Shown: in pieces, positions 17,530-26,118 of the stretch | Layout: each line of letters starts with the position of its first letter | Numbering within the stretch: the stretch's first letter is position 1 | From: Gammaproteobacteria bacterium Ga0077536 | GTDB taxonomy: Bacteria; Pseudomonadota; Gammaproteobacteria; Ga0077536 | DNA: 64,000 nt | Reading direction: 5' to 3' | Assembly: GCA_001464935.1 (NCBI GenBank) | Contig: LNEL01000034.1 | Location: 1-64,000, forward strand | Program-made: the position numbers and the translations under genes | Notes under the pieces: generated by a model | Told to the model about the DNA's origin: nothing | Databases searched by the model: none | What the model saw: the letters and a program-made list of their open reading frames with translations, nothing else

Positions 17530-18358
17530 CGTCGGCCGAGAAGCCGTCCTGCAGCACGAGCGGCGGACGTCCGTGACGGGAAAACAGGCTGTACAACGCG
17601 GCCTGTCGCGCGCGCCAGACGTCGCGGATGCGTCGCTGCAGCGACGGGCGCAACGCCAGCAGACGCTGCCGCCCACTCTCCGGATCGCGCACGCGCGCGA
17701 GCCCCCACGCCGGCAGTGCGTCCACCTCGCGGCGATTCCACAGCATGACCGGTACCACGTCGTGATAGGCGAGCGACGCGAGCAACCGCTCGATGAACGC
17801 CAACGGCAGGTGAAAGTCCGACAGCAGGAAGACCAGCGCGCGACGCACGCCGAGGAGATCGGCCGCTCCCAGCAGACCGTCCGCGCGCCGGCCCGGCGGC
17901 AGGGCATCACGCAACGTCGCTGCCGCTTCCAGCGCCGCCGCCGGATTCACCGACGGCGGAACGTACAGCGGCGGGCCACCTGCATCGGCGCAACCGATGA
18001 GCCCGAAGGCGTCCCCGGTGCGGCTCGCCGAGTAGCCAAGACACGCGACGAAGTCCGCAACCTGGGCGAGCTTCGAACGCGCGCCGCCTGTGCGCATCGA
18101 GGCGGACAGATCGGCGATCGCGAACACCGGGATCGCGCTCTTCTGCTGGAACACGCGCACCTGGATCTGGCCGAACGGGTCGCGCAGGCTTGCGTGCACG
18201 TCGAAACGCCGTGGATCGGGCGCGTCGATCAGCGGCACGTGATGACGGAACTCGAGGCCTCCGCCCTGCCGCGTGCTCGCATGGTGACCGGGGTGGCCGC
18301 CGCGCGTGCGCCAGCGCACCTTGTAGTGAAGTTCGGCGAGGGTCTGCATCCCGGGCAA
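17504..18358 (-). CDS. mxaS: MxaS-like DUF58 protein
   Basis: 284 residues with the DUF58 pattern: FRHHVPLIDAPDPRRFDVHA, a VWA-like core with DLSASMRTG and a later FLLSDFHLP. No membrane segment. The gene abuts the MoxR-type ATPase gene (stop at 18359) and overlaps mxaA. The start could be at 18358 or at the second methionine at 18349. DUF58 proteins commonly pair with MoxR ATPases. In this order the pair corresponds to mxaR-mxaS. Confidence 0.75.
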   Translation of the reverse strand: MPGMQTLAELHYKVRWRTRGGHPGHHASTRQGGGLEFRHHVPLIDAPDPRRFDVHASLRDPFGQIQVRVFQQKSAIPVFAIADLSASMRTGGARSKLAQVADFVACLGYSASRTGDAFGLIGCADAGGPPLYVPPSVNPAAALEAAATLRDALPPGRRADGLLGAADLLGVRRALVFLLSDFHLPLAFIERLLASLAYHDVVPVMLWNRREVDALPAWGLARVRDPESGRQRLLALRPSLQRRIRDVWRARQAALYSLFSRHGRPPLVLQDGFSADDVTRYFYG

Positions 18359-19390
18359 TCAGGGCGCAGCGACGCGCTCGACGATGCGCTGCATCAGGGC
18401 GCTCACGAGCGTCGCGCGCTGCAGTTCATAGACCGGACTGAAGAAAATGCGGTGCGCGATTGTCTCGTACAGCACGGCGTGGAGATCCTCCGGCAGCAGA
18501 CTGTCCCGCCCCTGCAGCCACGCCGCGACCTTCGCCGCCCGCATCAGCATGCCCATGCCGCGCGGGCTCACGCCGGACAGCACGAGCCGGTCCATGTCGA
18601 CGCCGTCGAGGGTGATGCCGAAATCAGCCGGTTTGCGCGTCGCCGCACAGAGATCGAGTGCGTAGTACTCGACGGTGGACGATGCGTTCACTCCGCCCTG
18701 GATGCGCGCGGCCACGCGGTTCAGTTCACGAAACGGCAGAACGCCCGGTTCGAGACTGTCGATCAGGCTGTCGACATCGTAGAAGCGCGTGTCCGACAGC
18801 AGTTGCCGCTGCAGTTCACGCGCCGGCGGCAGCGCGATGTTCAGTTCCATCAGGAAGCGATCGCGCGCCGCGGCCGGCAGCTCGAAGGTTTCCTCCTTCT
18901 CCACGCGGTTGCGATCGGCGAAAACCTGCAGATGCGGGAAGCGATACTCGCGATTGAAAGCCGTCACGCTGCGCTCGGCCATCACACGCAACAGCAGCGA
19001 ATGCACCTGCGGCCGCGCACGGTTCACTTCGTTGAAAAAAAACGTCGCGAGTCCGTCGCCATGCTTCAGCAGCGGGCCGGGGTCGACGGCGGGACGCCCC
19101 TGTTCGTTGATGTAGGTGTGATAGACGAGGTCGTTCGGCATCAGGTCGACGGTGCCCTCGATGCGCTCGTAGTCCCCGCCGAGCACGCGCGCGAGCGCGC
19201 GCAACAGCGTGGTCTTGCCGACCCCGACGTCGCCTTCGAGCAGCGCGTGGCCGCGCGCGAAGACTGCAATCAGCAACAGGCGAATCGCGCGTTCCTGACC
19301 GATGACGGCGCGCCCTATTTCTGCTTCGAAGGCGAGCGCGCGCTCGCGCCAGGCGTCGAGGGTGGAGTCGCTGCCTGACAGCGTATTCAC
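18359..19390 (-). CDS. mxaR: MoxR-family AAA+ ATPase (MxaR)
   Basis: About 343 residues. Walker A is GDVGVGKTTL, the Walker B region FFFNEVNRA has N in place of the usual D/E lead, and sensor blocks follow (NREYRFPHLQVFADRNRVE, YETIAHRI). MoxR ATPases act as chaperones with VWA proteins to mature metal- or cofactor-dependent complexes. First gene of the six-gene mxa unit. No ATG fits the family start; I chose GTG at 19390. A TTG at 19405, 10 nt after GGGAG, is an equally good alternative and would add five residues. The 287 bp to the divergent amidohydrolase hold the promoters of both. Confidence 0.8.
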   Translation of the reverse strand: MNTLSGSDSTLDAWRERALAFEAEIGRAVIGQERAIRLLLIAVFARGHALLEGDVGVGKTTLLRALARVLGGDYERIEGTVDLMPNDLVYHTYINEQGRPAVDPGPLLKHGDGLATFFFNEVNRARPQVHSLLLRVMAERSVTAFNREYRFPHLQVFADRNRVEKEETFELPAAARDRFLMELNIALPPARELQRQLLSDTRFYDVDSLIDSLEPGVLPFRELNRVAARIQGGVNASSTVEYYALDLCAATRKPADFGITLDGVDMDRLVLSGVSPRGMGMLMRAAKVAAWLQGRDSLLPEDLHAVLYETIAHRIFFSPVYELQRATLVSALMQRIVERVAAP

Positions 19391-19677
19391 GGAGAGTGCA
19401 GACAAAGCGGTCGGGCTCCCGGTCGGGCATGCATCGAGAATCTGATGCCTGCGCGCAAGTGGAGGTGATGAAACACGGATTGCACGGCACTGTATGCGGC
19501 GCGCGGGGCAGGCGCAACTTCGCGCACGGCAGTGACGTCGCGCTGTCGCGTGTGACGCAGTGCCGCATGCCATCGCGGTGGCCATGGACGATTGACAGCG
19601 CGCATCGTTCACCGGTCAATAGGACACCGCCACTGCACGCCGATCGCACAACACGCACCCGACCAGGAGCACTCGCC

Positions 19678-20832
19678 ATGACCACCGCAGTCGACACCCG
19701 GGGCGCCATCGACGCCGATGGCCACATCCTCGAACCGCCCGATCTGTGGAAGCGGTATCTCGAACCGCAGTACCGCGAACGCGCGATCCGCATTCGCACG
19801 GATGCCGACGGCCTCGAGTACTTCGAGTACAACGGGAAGCCGTCGACCCTGATGCCACCGGGCTTTGCCGGCTCGCTCGGCGGCATGGGCGCTACCGACA
19901 TCCTGCCTTCGCCCGAGCGGACCTACCTGCGCGGCGCGCCATTCGGCTCGATGGATCCGAAAGAACGCATCGCGCGCCTCGACCAGGAAGGCCTGTCAAA
20001 GGCGGTGCTGTATCCGACGCTCGGCATTCTGTGGGAACCGGAAGTGCGCGATCCCGAAATCGCGGCCGCCTACACGCGCGCCTACAACCGCTGGATCATG
20101 GATTTCTGCGCGGACTCCGCCGGCAGGCTCGTGCCGATCGCGCACATCTCGCTGTCCGATCCGGCGCTCGCTGCGCAGGAGGCCGAACGCGCGCTGGGCG
20201 CCGGCGCGAAAGGCATCTTCTTCCATCCGTTCACATGGACGCGCAAGTCGCCCGGACATCCCGATTACGCGCGGCTGTGGGCGATTGCGCAGGAGCACGG
20301 CGCGCCCGTCGCGCTGCACCCGACCGTCGATCCGCCGTCTCTGGACGTGCATCGCCGCTTCGACGAACTGGCCCAGAAAGACGTGTTCGAGTTCACCTGG
20401 TACTTCGACGTGCTGGTCGCGCAGGGCATGCAGCAGGCCTTCGTGTCGCTGTTCCATTACCAGATCTTCGATCGCTTTCCGCAAGTGAAGGTGGTGGTGC
20501 TCGAGTCGCAGGCCGGCTGGATCGGGCAGTTGATCGATCGCATGGACGCCGTGACGCAGGGGCCGCTGATGCCAAAGACCGGCCTGAAGGAACTGCCGAG
20601 CACGTATTTCAAACGTCAGTGCTACGTGTCGATCGATCCGGACGAACGCGCGGTCGCCGGCATCATTCCGTTCGTCGGTGACGACCGCTTCTTCTGGGCC
20701 TCGGATTTTCCGCACCCCGATCACACGGCCGAATACATGCACGAACTCGGCGAGATGCTGCAGCCCCTGCCCGAACGTTCGCGTCGGCGCATCCTGGCCG
20801 ACAACGTGACCGAGGCGTACGGGCTCGCCTGA
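19678..20832 (+). CDS. Amidohydrolase-2 family metal-dependent hydrolase/decarboxylase
   Basis: 384 residues from the ATG at 19678 (AGGAG upstream). The metal-binding start motif reads IDADGHILEP (DxDxH). Later blocks are ALHPTVDPP, VVVLESQAGWIGQLIDRMD and the C-terminal FWASDFPHPDHT, whose Asp is the usual metal ligand. This is the ACMSD-like amidohydrolase-2 family, which includes decarboxylases and hydrolases of aromatic or ring-cleavage products, so the reaction cannot be fixed. Divergent from the mxa operon. Its 3' end is separated from the convergent membrane-protein gene by a strong hairpin. Confidence 0.85.
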   Translation: MTTAVDTRGAIDADGHILEPPDLWKRYLEPQYRERAIRIRTDADGLEYFEYNGKPSTLMPPGFAGSLGGMGATDILPSPERTYLRGAPFGSMDPKERIARLDQEGLSKAVLYPTLGILWEPEVRDPEIAAAYTRAYNRWIMDFCADSAGRLVPIAHISLSDPALAAQEAERALGAGAKGIFFHPFTWTRKSPGHPDYARLWAIAQEHGAPVALHPTVDPPSLDVHRRFDELAQKDVFEFTWYFDVLVAQGMQQAFVSLFHYQIFDRFPQVKVVVLESQAGWIGQLIDRMDAVTQGPLMPKTGLKELPSTYFKRQCYVSIDPDERAVAGIIPFVGDDRFFWASDFPHPDHTAEYMHELGEMLQPLPERSRRRILADNVTEAYGLA

Positions 20833-20846
20833 ACTGCCTGCCGTCG

Positions 20847-20877
20847 GGAGTGCAGGCAGGGAATCTGCCTGCGCTCC
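20847..20877 (+). terminator. 13-bp hairpin between convergent genes
   Basis: GGAGTGCAGGCAG pairs with CTGCCTGCGCTCC (one G-U pair) around a 5-nt loop, lying between the convergent amidohydrolase and membrane-protein genes. It can work in either direction. There is no long U tract. Confidence 0.6.
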
Positions 20878-20888
20878 TGCACCCGCGT

Positions 20889-21572
20889 TCAGTACTTGCC
20901 GCTGCGAATCCGCTCGTCCAGTGCCGCGATCGCCGCCTCGTTCGCCTTGCGGCGCGGATTGAACCTGTGCAGGGCCCAGGACAGGCCGGGAATGCGATCG
21001 GAGACGCGATCACGCAGGCCGGCATCGAGCCTCAATGACAGGAAATGCGCGCCGATGCAGCCGATCGCCACGATGAGCACGTGGAGCACGGTGAGCCGTT
21101 CGAAGAAGGAGGTCGCGGGGTCGAAATCCTGGAAGAAACCGAACGCGAGCGCGTGCACGAGGAAGCCGATCAGCAGGATGCGGGCGACATGGCGCAGGCG
21201 CCGGAACCAGCGCCAGTTTTCGAGCCATTTTTCGAGGAAGTAACCAAAGATGAGCGCGACGAGCAGCCACACCACGGCGACGAGGTACACGAGGATGCCG
21301 CCGATGTCCGCCATCAGGTCGAGGATCAGTACCAGGCTCGCCAGCATCACGAAACCTGCGACCGGATACAGCGCCCCCATCACCGTGTAGATCAGCGGCA
21401 GTAGGAGAATGAGCACAATGCCGGAGGACGTACCCGGCGGCATCGGGATGCCGCCGCCGCCCGGCAGCGTCGCCCTGCCCGCCTGGTAGGCCGCGTACTC
21501 GTTCGCCGTGCTGCCGGTGAACATGCTGCCGCTGGCGCCGTCGTTGTAGGCCCGGCTGTCCGCGTCATCCAT
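20889..21572 (-). CDS. Conserved-type multi-pass membrane protein of unknown function
   Basis: 227 residues from the ATG at 21572. A Gly/Ala-rich cytoplasmic N-terminus (residues 1-45) is followed by about four or five hydrophobic helices (GIVLILLLPLIYTVMGALYP, GFVMLASLVLILDLMADIGG, LVYLVAVVWLLVALIFGYFL, ARILLIGFLVHALAFGFF, LTVLHVLIVAIGCIGAHFL) and a short basic C-terminus. I recognise no family. Convergent with the amidohydrolase and divergent from the kinase at 21980. Confidence 0.7.
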   Translation of the reverse strand: MDDADSRAYNDGASGSMFTGSTANEYAAYQAGRATLPGGGGIPMPPGTSSGIVLILLLPLIYTVMGALYPVAGFVMLASLVLILDLMADIGGILVYLVAVVWLLVALIFGYFLEKWLENWRWFRRLRHVARILLIGFLVHALAFGFFQDFDPATSFFERLTVLHVLIVAIGCIGAHFLSLRLDAGLRDRVSDRIPGLSWALHRFNPRRKANEAAIAALDERIRSGKY

Positions 21573-21979
21573 GGGTAGCGCCTCGGGTAGGATGGGGTTC
21601 CCGGCACTGTACAGACTACGAGCAGGAACGGCACCGGTGCTCACGCGGAGGCGAGCCCGGCGCCGGCCACCCGGACGCCAGCGCGGGTCGCGGGGCTGGC
21701 GGCGGACGCGGCGAACGGACGAAAATGTGGCGGCGTGCGCCAACCACGCGATGTGCGCTGCAGAATTCGCCGGCGGATGCCGCCATACTGGCGACACTGG
21801 GCAATCAACGCCCTTGAGGAGATCTCGCGCACCATGGGACCACCGGCCTGGCGACCGCACCGGTACTCCGTCGCCGCCCGCTACGTCCTGCGTGAACTGC
21901 GGATGCCACTCGACAGACCCCATCACTGTGAGACGTCACCGCGCCCCGGTCGCGCACGGGTGCCCGCGAGCCTCGACCA
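21573..21979. other. 407-bp non-coding interval between divergent genes
   Basis: Lies between the divergently transcribed membrane-protein and hybrid-kinase genes, so it must carry both promoters. I see no convincing sigma-70 hexamer pair, small gene, repeat or hairpin with a U tract. The open frames here are uninterrupted only because of high GC. Confidence 0.5.
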
Positions 21980-24679
21980 ATGAGCGCCGATGTGGCCGGC
22001 GAGCAGCCCTGGCGCCAGGGCCGGCGCTATGCCGCGGAGGTTCCTGCCGATCGCACCGTACTGGCCGACCTCGAACAGCGGCTGGCCGGGCTGAACCTGA
22101 TCGACACGCCCGTGTGGGTCTACGATACCGAGCGCTGCCAGGCCCTGTGGGCGAATGCGGCCGGACTCGGGTTCTGGCAGGCCGACACGCTCGACGACCT
22201 GCGCCGGCGCGACGTGCGCGCGACCCAGTCTGAAGCGATCTACGCGCTGGCGAACGATCACCTGCGGCGCGTGCTGGCGGGCGAGCGGATCTCGGAGTGG
22301 GTGACCTTCGATGCACGCGGCACTTCGCGTCGCTTCAACCACAGCTACCACGCCCTGACGCTGGCCGACGGCCGCGCGGTGTTGCTGATCGAGGCGAAAG
22401 CCGGCCCGTCGGCCGAGGAAATGCTGGATTTCGCGTCCGACCATACGCTCACCGTCGGCCTCTACGAAATCGACGGGCAGTTGATCAGCGGCAACCCGGC
22501 GTTCAGGACCCTGACAGCTCACCATCCGTTGCAGGAGCTCACCGCGCTGCTGCCGGACGATGGCAGCCGCGACGCCTGGCAGACGACGATTGCAACGCAG
22601 AGTGAACTGGTTTTCGACACCGAGCTGCAAACGGACCGCGGACCGGCCCAGTTTCGCGGCAGGCTGCGGCAGGTACTGGGCCAGTCCGGCCAGCCCCGCG
22701 CGATCCTGACCCTCGCGAATCTCACCGAGCAGCGCGTGCGCGACACCGAACGCGCCCTGTCCGAGACGCGCGCGCGCGCCGAACACTTCCTTGATCGTGC
22801 CGAGGTCGCGACTTACGTCACGAACCTCGAACGCCGGCGCATTCAGCCCGATCGACGCTGGTGGTCGATGCTCGGTTACGCCGACGACGAATTCCCGGTG
22901 ACCTACGAGACCTGGCAGTCACTGCTGCATCCCGATGACGTCGCCGGTCTGCGGGCCGGGATCGCCGCGGTCAGCGCGCAACGGGCAGTGCAGTGGAACC
23001 ATGCGTACCGCCTGCGCTGCAAGGACGGCAGCTGGCGCTGGGTGCTCGATCGCGGTGTCGTCACCCGCCGGGACGTCGACGGGCGGCCGCTGGAGTTTTC
23101 CGGCATCTGTCTCGACATCCATGAACAGAAGCGCGTCGAGGAAGCGCTCGCGAGAAGCGAGATGCGGCAGAGTGCGCTGCTCGGCGCGCTGCCGGATCTG
23201 ATCATCGTGCAGGACCAGCACGGATGCGTGGTTGACCTGCATGCAGCGAATCCGGAGCTGTGGTGGATGCCGCGCGAGAAGGTCTTCGGTCGACGCCTCG
23301 CCGAGCACCTGCCGCCTCAAGTCGAAGCCGCATTCAACGAGGCGCAGGCCCTGGTGCTCACGACCGGCCGCATGGTGCACAACAGCTACAGCATCGATCA
23401 TCCGGAGCGCGGCACCTGTTATCGCGAATTCAGAATGGTGCCCTATGGCGCGGGCCAGACGCTGACCCTGATTCGCGACGTGACGGCGCAGCAGCTCGCC
23501 GAGCGACAACGACAGCAGGCAGTCCGACAGATGCAGCAGGCGCAAAAGATGGAAGCGCTGGGCCAGCTGACCGGTGGCATCGCGCACGACTTCAACAATA
23601 TTCTCGCAAGCATACTCGGTTACGCCTGGCTGGCGCGGCAGCACCCGCTGCTCGCGGCCGATCCGAAGGCCAGCGAATACCTGAAGATCGTCACGGCTGC
23701 CGGCGAGCGCGGCCGCGACCTCGTGCAGAAACTGCTGACTTTCAGCCGGCGCTCCCATGTGGCTGCGCTGGAGGCGATCGACCCGCTGCCGGTGATCGAA
23801 GAAGCGTTTCGCATGCTGCAGTCGATCGTGCCGTCGCGGATCACGATGAGTCTGCGCCTGCCGCCGGAAGCGCCGGCGATTGCAGCGGATCCGGGCGAGC
23901 TGCAGCAGGTGCTGGTGAACCTCGTGGTCAACAGCCGCGATGCGCTCGGCGAGCATGGCGCGATCACCATCGCGCTCGCACCGGCCGTGGTCGATCGTCG
24001 CGCATGCACGAGCTGTCTGCGGTTCGCGGACGGGCACTATCTGGCGCTGAGCGTCAGCGACACCGGTGTCGGTATTCCAGCCGATGCGCTGGGCAGGATT
24101 TTCGATCCGTTCTTCACCACCAAGGGCGTCGGCGAAGGCACCGGCATCGGACTGTCGGTGGTCGATGGCATCGTCCATCGCAGCGGGGGGCATCTCGTCG
24201 TCGAGAGCGAGCCCGGCCGCGGCACCCGCTTCGAGATCCTGTTGCCACTCGCCTCACGGCTGGCGACCCGGGCGCCGACAGCGCCCGTCACGGCACCAAC
24301 GCGAAGTGCAGGTCGCGGCAAACTGATGGTCGTCGATGACGAAGCCTGGCTGGGCGCCTTCCTGCAGGAGCTGTTGCAGGAATTCGGCTTCACCGTCGAG
24401 GTCTTCGGCAACGGCGCCGACGCACTGACGGCGTTGAACAGCGCGCCCGACAGTTACACGGCCGTCATCACCGATCTCACGATGCCGCACATGAGCGGGC
24501 TGGAGCTCGCCAGCGCCATTCGTCTGCGCCAGCCGGGCCTGCCGATCGTGCTGTGCACCGGAGCCGGCCGCGCGCCGGATCCGGACACGGCGGCGCGCGC
24601 CGGCATCAGGCATGTCTTGCCGAAACCGATACCGGTCGCCGAACTGCAGGCCCTGCTCGCGGATCTCGTGACCAGCTGA
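21980..24679 (+). CDS. Soluble multi-PAS hybrid sensor histidine kinase with C-terminal receiver
   Basis: 899 residues without a membrane segment. Three to four PAS-like domains fill residues about 30-510, including a PAC-type block (WNHAYRLRCKDGSWRWVLDRG). HisKA follows, with H536 in GGIAHDFNNILASILGY, then HATPase (NLVVNSRDAL, DTGVGIPADAL, GTGIGLSVVDG) and a receiver with phospho-acceptor D832 in VITDLTMPHMSG. A CxxC pair (C676, C679) sits between the N and G1 boxes, at the same place as the four-cysteine cluster in the kinase at 7201. No regulator gene is adjacent, so its partner is unknown. Convergent with prpF, 37 bp away. Confidence 0.88.
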   Translation: MSADVAGEQPWRQGRRYAAEVPADRTVLADLEQRLAGLNLIDTPVWVYDTERCQALWANAAGLGFWQADTLDDLRRRDVRATQSEAIYALANDHLRRVLAGERISEWVTFDARGTSRRFNHSYHALTLADGRAVLLIEAKAGPSAEEMLDFASDHTLTVGLYEIDGQLISGNPAFRTLTAHHPLQELTALLPDDGSRDAWQTTIATQSELVFDTELQTDRGPAQFRGRLRQVLGQSGQPRAILTLANLTEQRVRDTERALSETRARAEHFLDRAEVATYVTNLERRRIQPDRRWWSMLGYADDEFPVTYETWQSLLHPDDVAGLRAGIAAVSAQRAVQWNHAYRLRCKDGSWRWVLDRGVVTRRDVDGRPLEFSGICLDIHEQKRVEEALARSEMRQSALLGALPDLIIVQDQHGCVVDLHAANPELWWMPREKVFGRRLAEHLPPQVEAAFNEAQALVLTTGRMVHNSYSIDHPERGTCYREFRMVPYGAGQTLTLIRDVTAQQLAERQRQQAVRQMQQAQKMEALGQLTGGIAHDFNNILASILGYAWLARQHPLLAADPKASEYLKIVTAAGERGRDLVQKLLTFSRRSHVAALEAIDPLPVIEEAFRMLQSIVPSRITMSLRLPPEAPAIAADPGELQQVLVNLVVNSRDALGEHGAITIALAPAVVDRRACTSCLRFADGHYLALSVSDTGVGIPADALGRIFDPFFTTKGVGEGTGIGLSVVDGIVHRSGGHLVVESEPGRGTRFEILLPLASRLATRAPTAPVTAPTRSAGRGKLMVVDDEAWLGAFLQELLQEFGFTVEVFGNGADALTALNSAPDSYTAVITDLTMPHMSGLELASAIRLRQPGLPIVLCTGAGRAPDPDTAARAGIRHVLPKPIPVAELQALLADLVTS

Positions 24680-24716
24680 GCCACGGCGGTCACGTCGACA
24701 GGCGCCCGGGTGCGAG

Positions 24717-25910
24717 TCAGAACGCGTCGCCCGGCACGCGCACCCAGCCTTCCATCAACACTCGCGCGCTGCGGCTCATGATGGCCTTCCGGACCACCCA
24801 TTCGCCGTGCTCGCGGGACGCTTGCGCACCGACGCGCAAGGTGCCCGACGGATGGCCGAAGCGCACAGCCGTGCGTTCGCCACCGCCCGCCGCGAGATTC
24901 ACCAGCGTGCCCGGAATGGCAGCCGCGGTACCAATGGCAACTGCGCAGGTGCCCATCATCGCGTGATGCAGCTTGCCCATCGACAGCGCGCGCACGAGCA
25001 GATCGACATCGCCGCTGCCGACCGGCTTGCCGCTCGACGACACGTAGTCCTTCGGCTTCGAGACGAACGCGACCTTCGGCGTGTGCTGGCGCTTGGCAGC
25101 CTCTGACACGTCCTTGATAAGACCCATGCGCAACGCACCGTAGGCCCGAATCGTCTCGAACATCGCCAGCGCTTTCGGATCCCCGTTGATCGCGTCCTGC
25201 AGTTCGGTGCCGGTGTAGCCGATCGCCTCGGCCTCGACGAACACGGTTGGAATGCCGGCGTTGATCATCGTGGCCTTGAAGGTGCCGACGCCGGGCACTT
25301 CCAGATCGTCGACGAGCTGGCCGGTGGGAAACATCGCGCCGCCGCCCTCCCCTTCGCCCTCGTCCGCGGGGTCGATGAATTCGAGCTGCACTTCAGCGGC
25401 GGGAAAGGTCACGCCATCGAGTTCGAAGTCGCCGGTCTCCTGCACCGCGCCGTCCGTGATCGGGACGTGCGCAATGATTGTCTTGCCGATGTTGGCCTGC
25501 CAGATGCGTACCGTGCACATGCCGTTGTGCGGCACACGCGAAGCATCGATGAGTCCGTTGCTGATCGCAAACGGGCCGACGGCTGCGGACAGGTTGCCGC
25601 AATTGCCACTCCAGTCGACGAAGGCCTTGTCGATTGAGACCTGGCCGAACAGGTAGTCGACATCGTGATCGGGCTTTGCGCTCTTCGACAGGATCACCGT
25701 CTTGCTGGTGCTCGACGTCGCACCACCCATGCCGTCGATCTGCTTGGCATACGGATCGGGGCTGCCGATCACGCGCAGCAGCAGGCGGTCGCGCGCCTCG
25801 CCCGGCTGCTGACAGCGCTCGGGCAGATCCTGCAGTCGAAAGAAGACGCCCTTGCTGGTGCCGCCTCGCATGTAGGTGGCGGGAACCTTGATCTGGGAAA
25901 CGTGTGCCAT
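24717..25910 (-). CDS. prpF: 2-methylaconitate cis-trans isomerase PrpF
   Basis: 397 residues from the ATG at 25910 (AGGAG upstream), the normal PrpF length. N-terminal MAHVSQIKVPATYMRGGTS followed by KGVFF is the family signature, with the catalytic-site GNCGNLSAAVGPFAI block and later GTLVNLAAGGG. PrpF has the diaminopimelate-epimerase fold and converts the trans/cis isomer made by AcnD so that aconitase B can hydrate it to 2-methylisocitrate. Last gene of prpR-prpB-prpC-acnD-prpF. A 208-bp gap with a repeat copy separates it from acnD, so it may be transcribed partly on its own. Confidence 0.95.
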   Translation of the reverse strand: MAHVSQIKVPATYMRGGTSKGVFFRLQDLPERCQQPGEARDRLLLRVIGSPDPYAKQIDGMGGATSSTSKTVILSKSAKPDHDVDYLFGQVSIDKAFVDWSGNCGNLSAAVGPFAISNGLIDASRVPHNGMCTVRIWQANIGKTIIAHVPITDGAVQETGDFELDGVTFPAAEVQLEFIDPADEGEGEGGGAMFPTGQLVDDLEVPGVGTFKATMINAGIPTVFVEAEAIGYTGTELQDAINGDPKALAMFETIRAYGALRMGLIKDVSEAAKRQHTPKVAFVSKPKDYVSSSGKPVGSGDVDLLVRALSMGKLHHAMMGTCAVAIGTAAAIPGTLVNLAAGGGERTAVRFGHPSGTLRVGAQASREHGEWVVRKAIMSRSARVLMEGWVRVPGDAF

Positions 25911-26023
25911 GGATGACTCCTGGAAGGAAACGGGGCCGTGCCTTGCCGCACCAGCCCCGTTTGAGGATTTCGCCGGAGAACGGGCGGGCGAGGAGTTCGA
26001 CTCGCCAGCCATTCCCGTCACAA

Positions 26024-26053
26024 CTCGGTGTTCTCTGTGTTCTCGGTGGCCCA
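26024..26053 (-). repeat. Copy of the ACCGAGAACAC-type dispersed repeat between prpF and acnD
   Basis: The plus strand reads CTCGGTGTTCTCTGTGTTCT followed by CGGTGGCCCA. Its reverse complement contains GGCCACCGAGAACACAGAGA, the same unit that forms the arms of the inverted repeat at 51802-51962. It occupies the centre of the 208-bp gap in the prp operon. Confidence 0.6.
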
Positions 26054-26118
26054 ATGGGCCTGTCCGGCGGCACCGGCCACCGGGCGCCACCCGGGCCCGG
26101 CGCAGGCCGGACCTGCCG

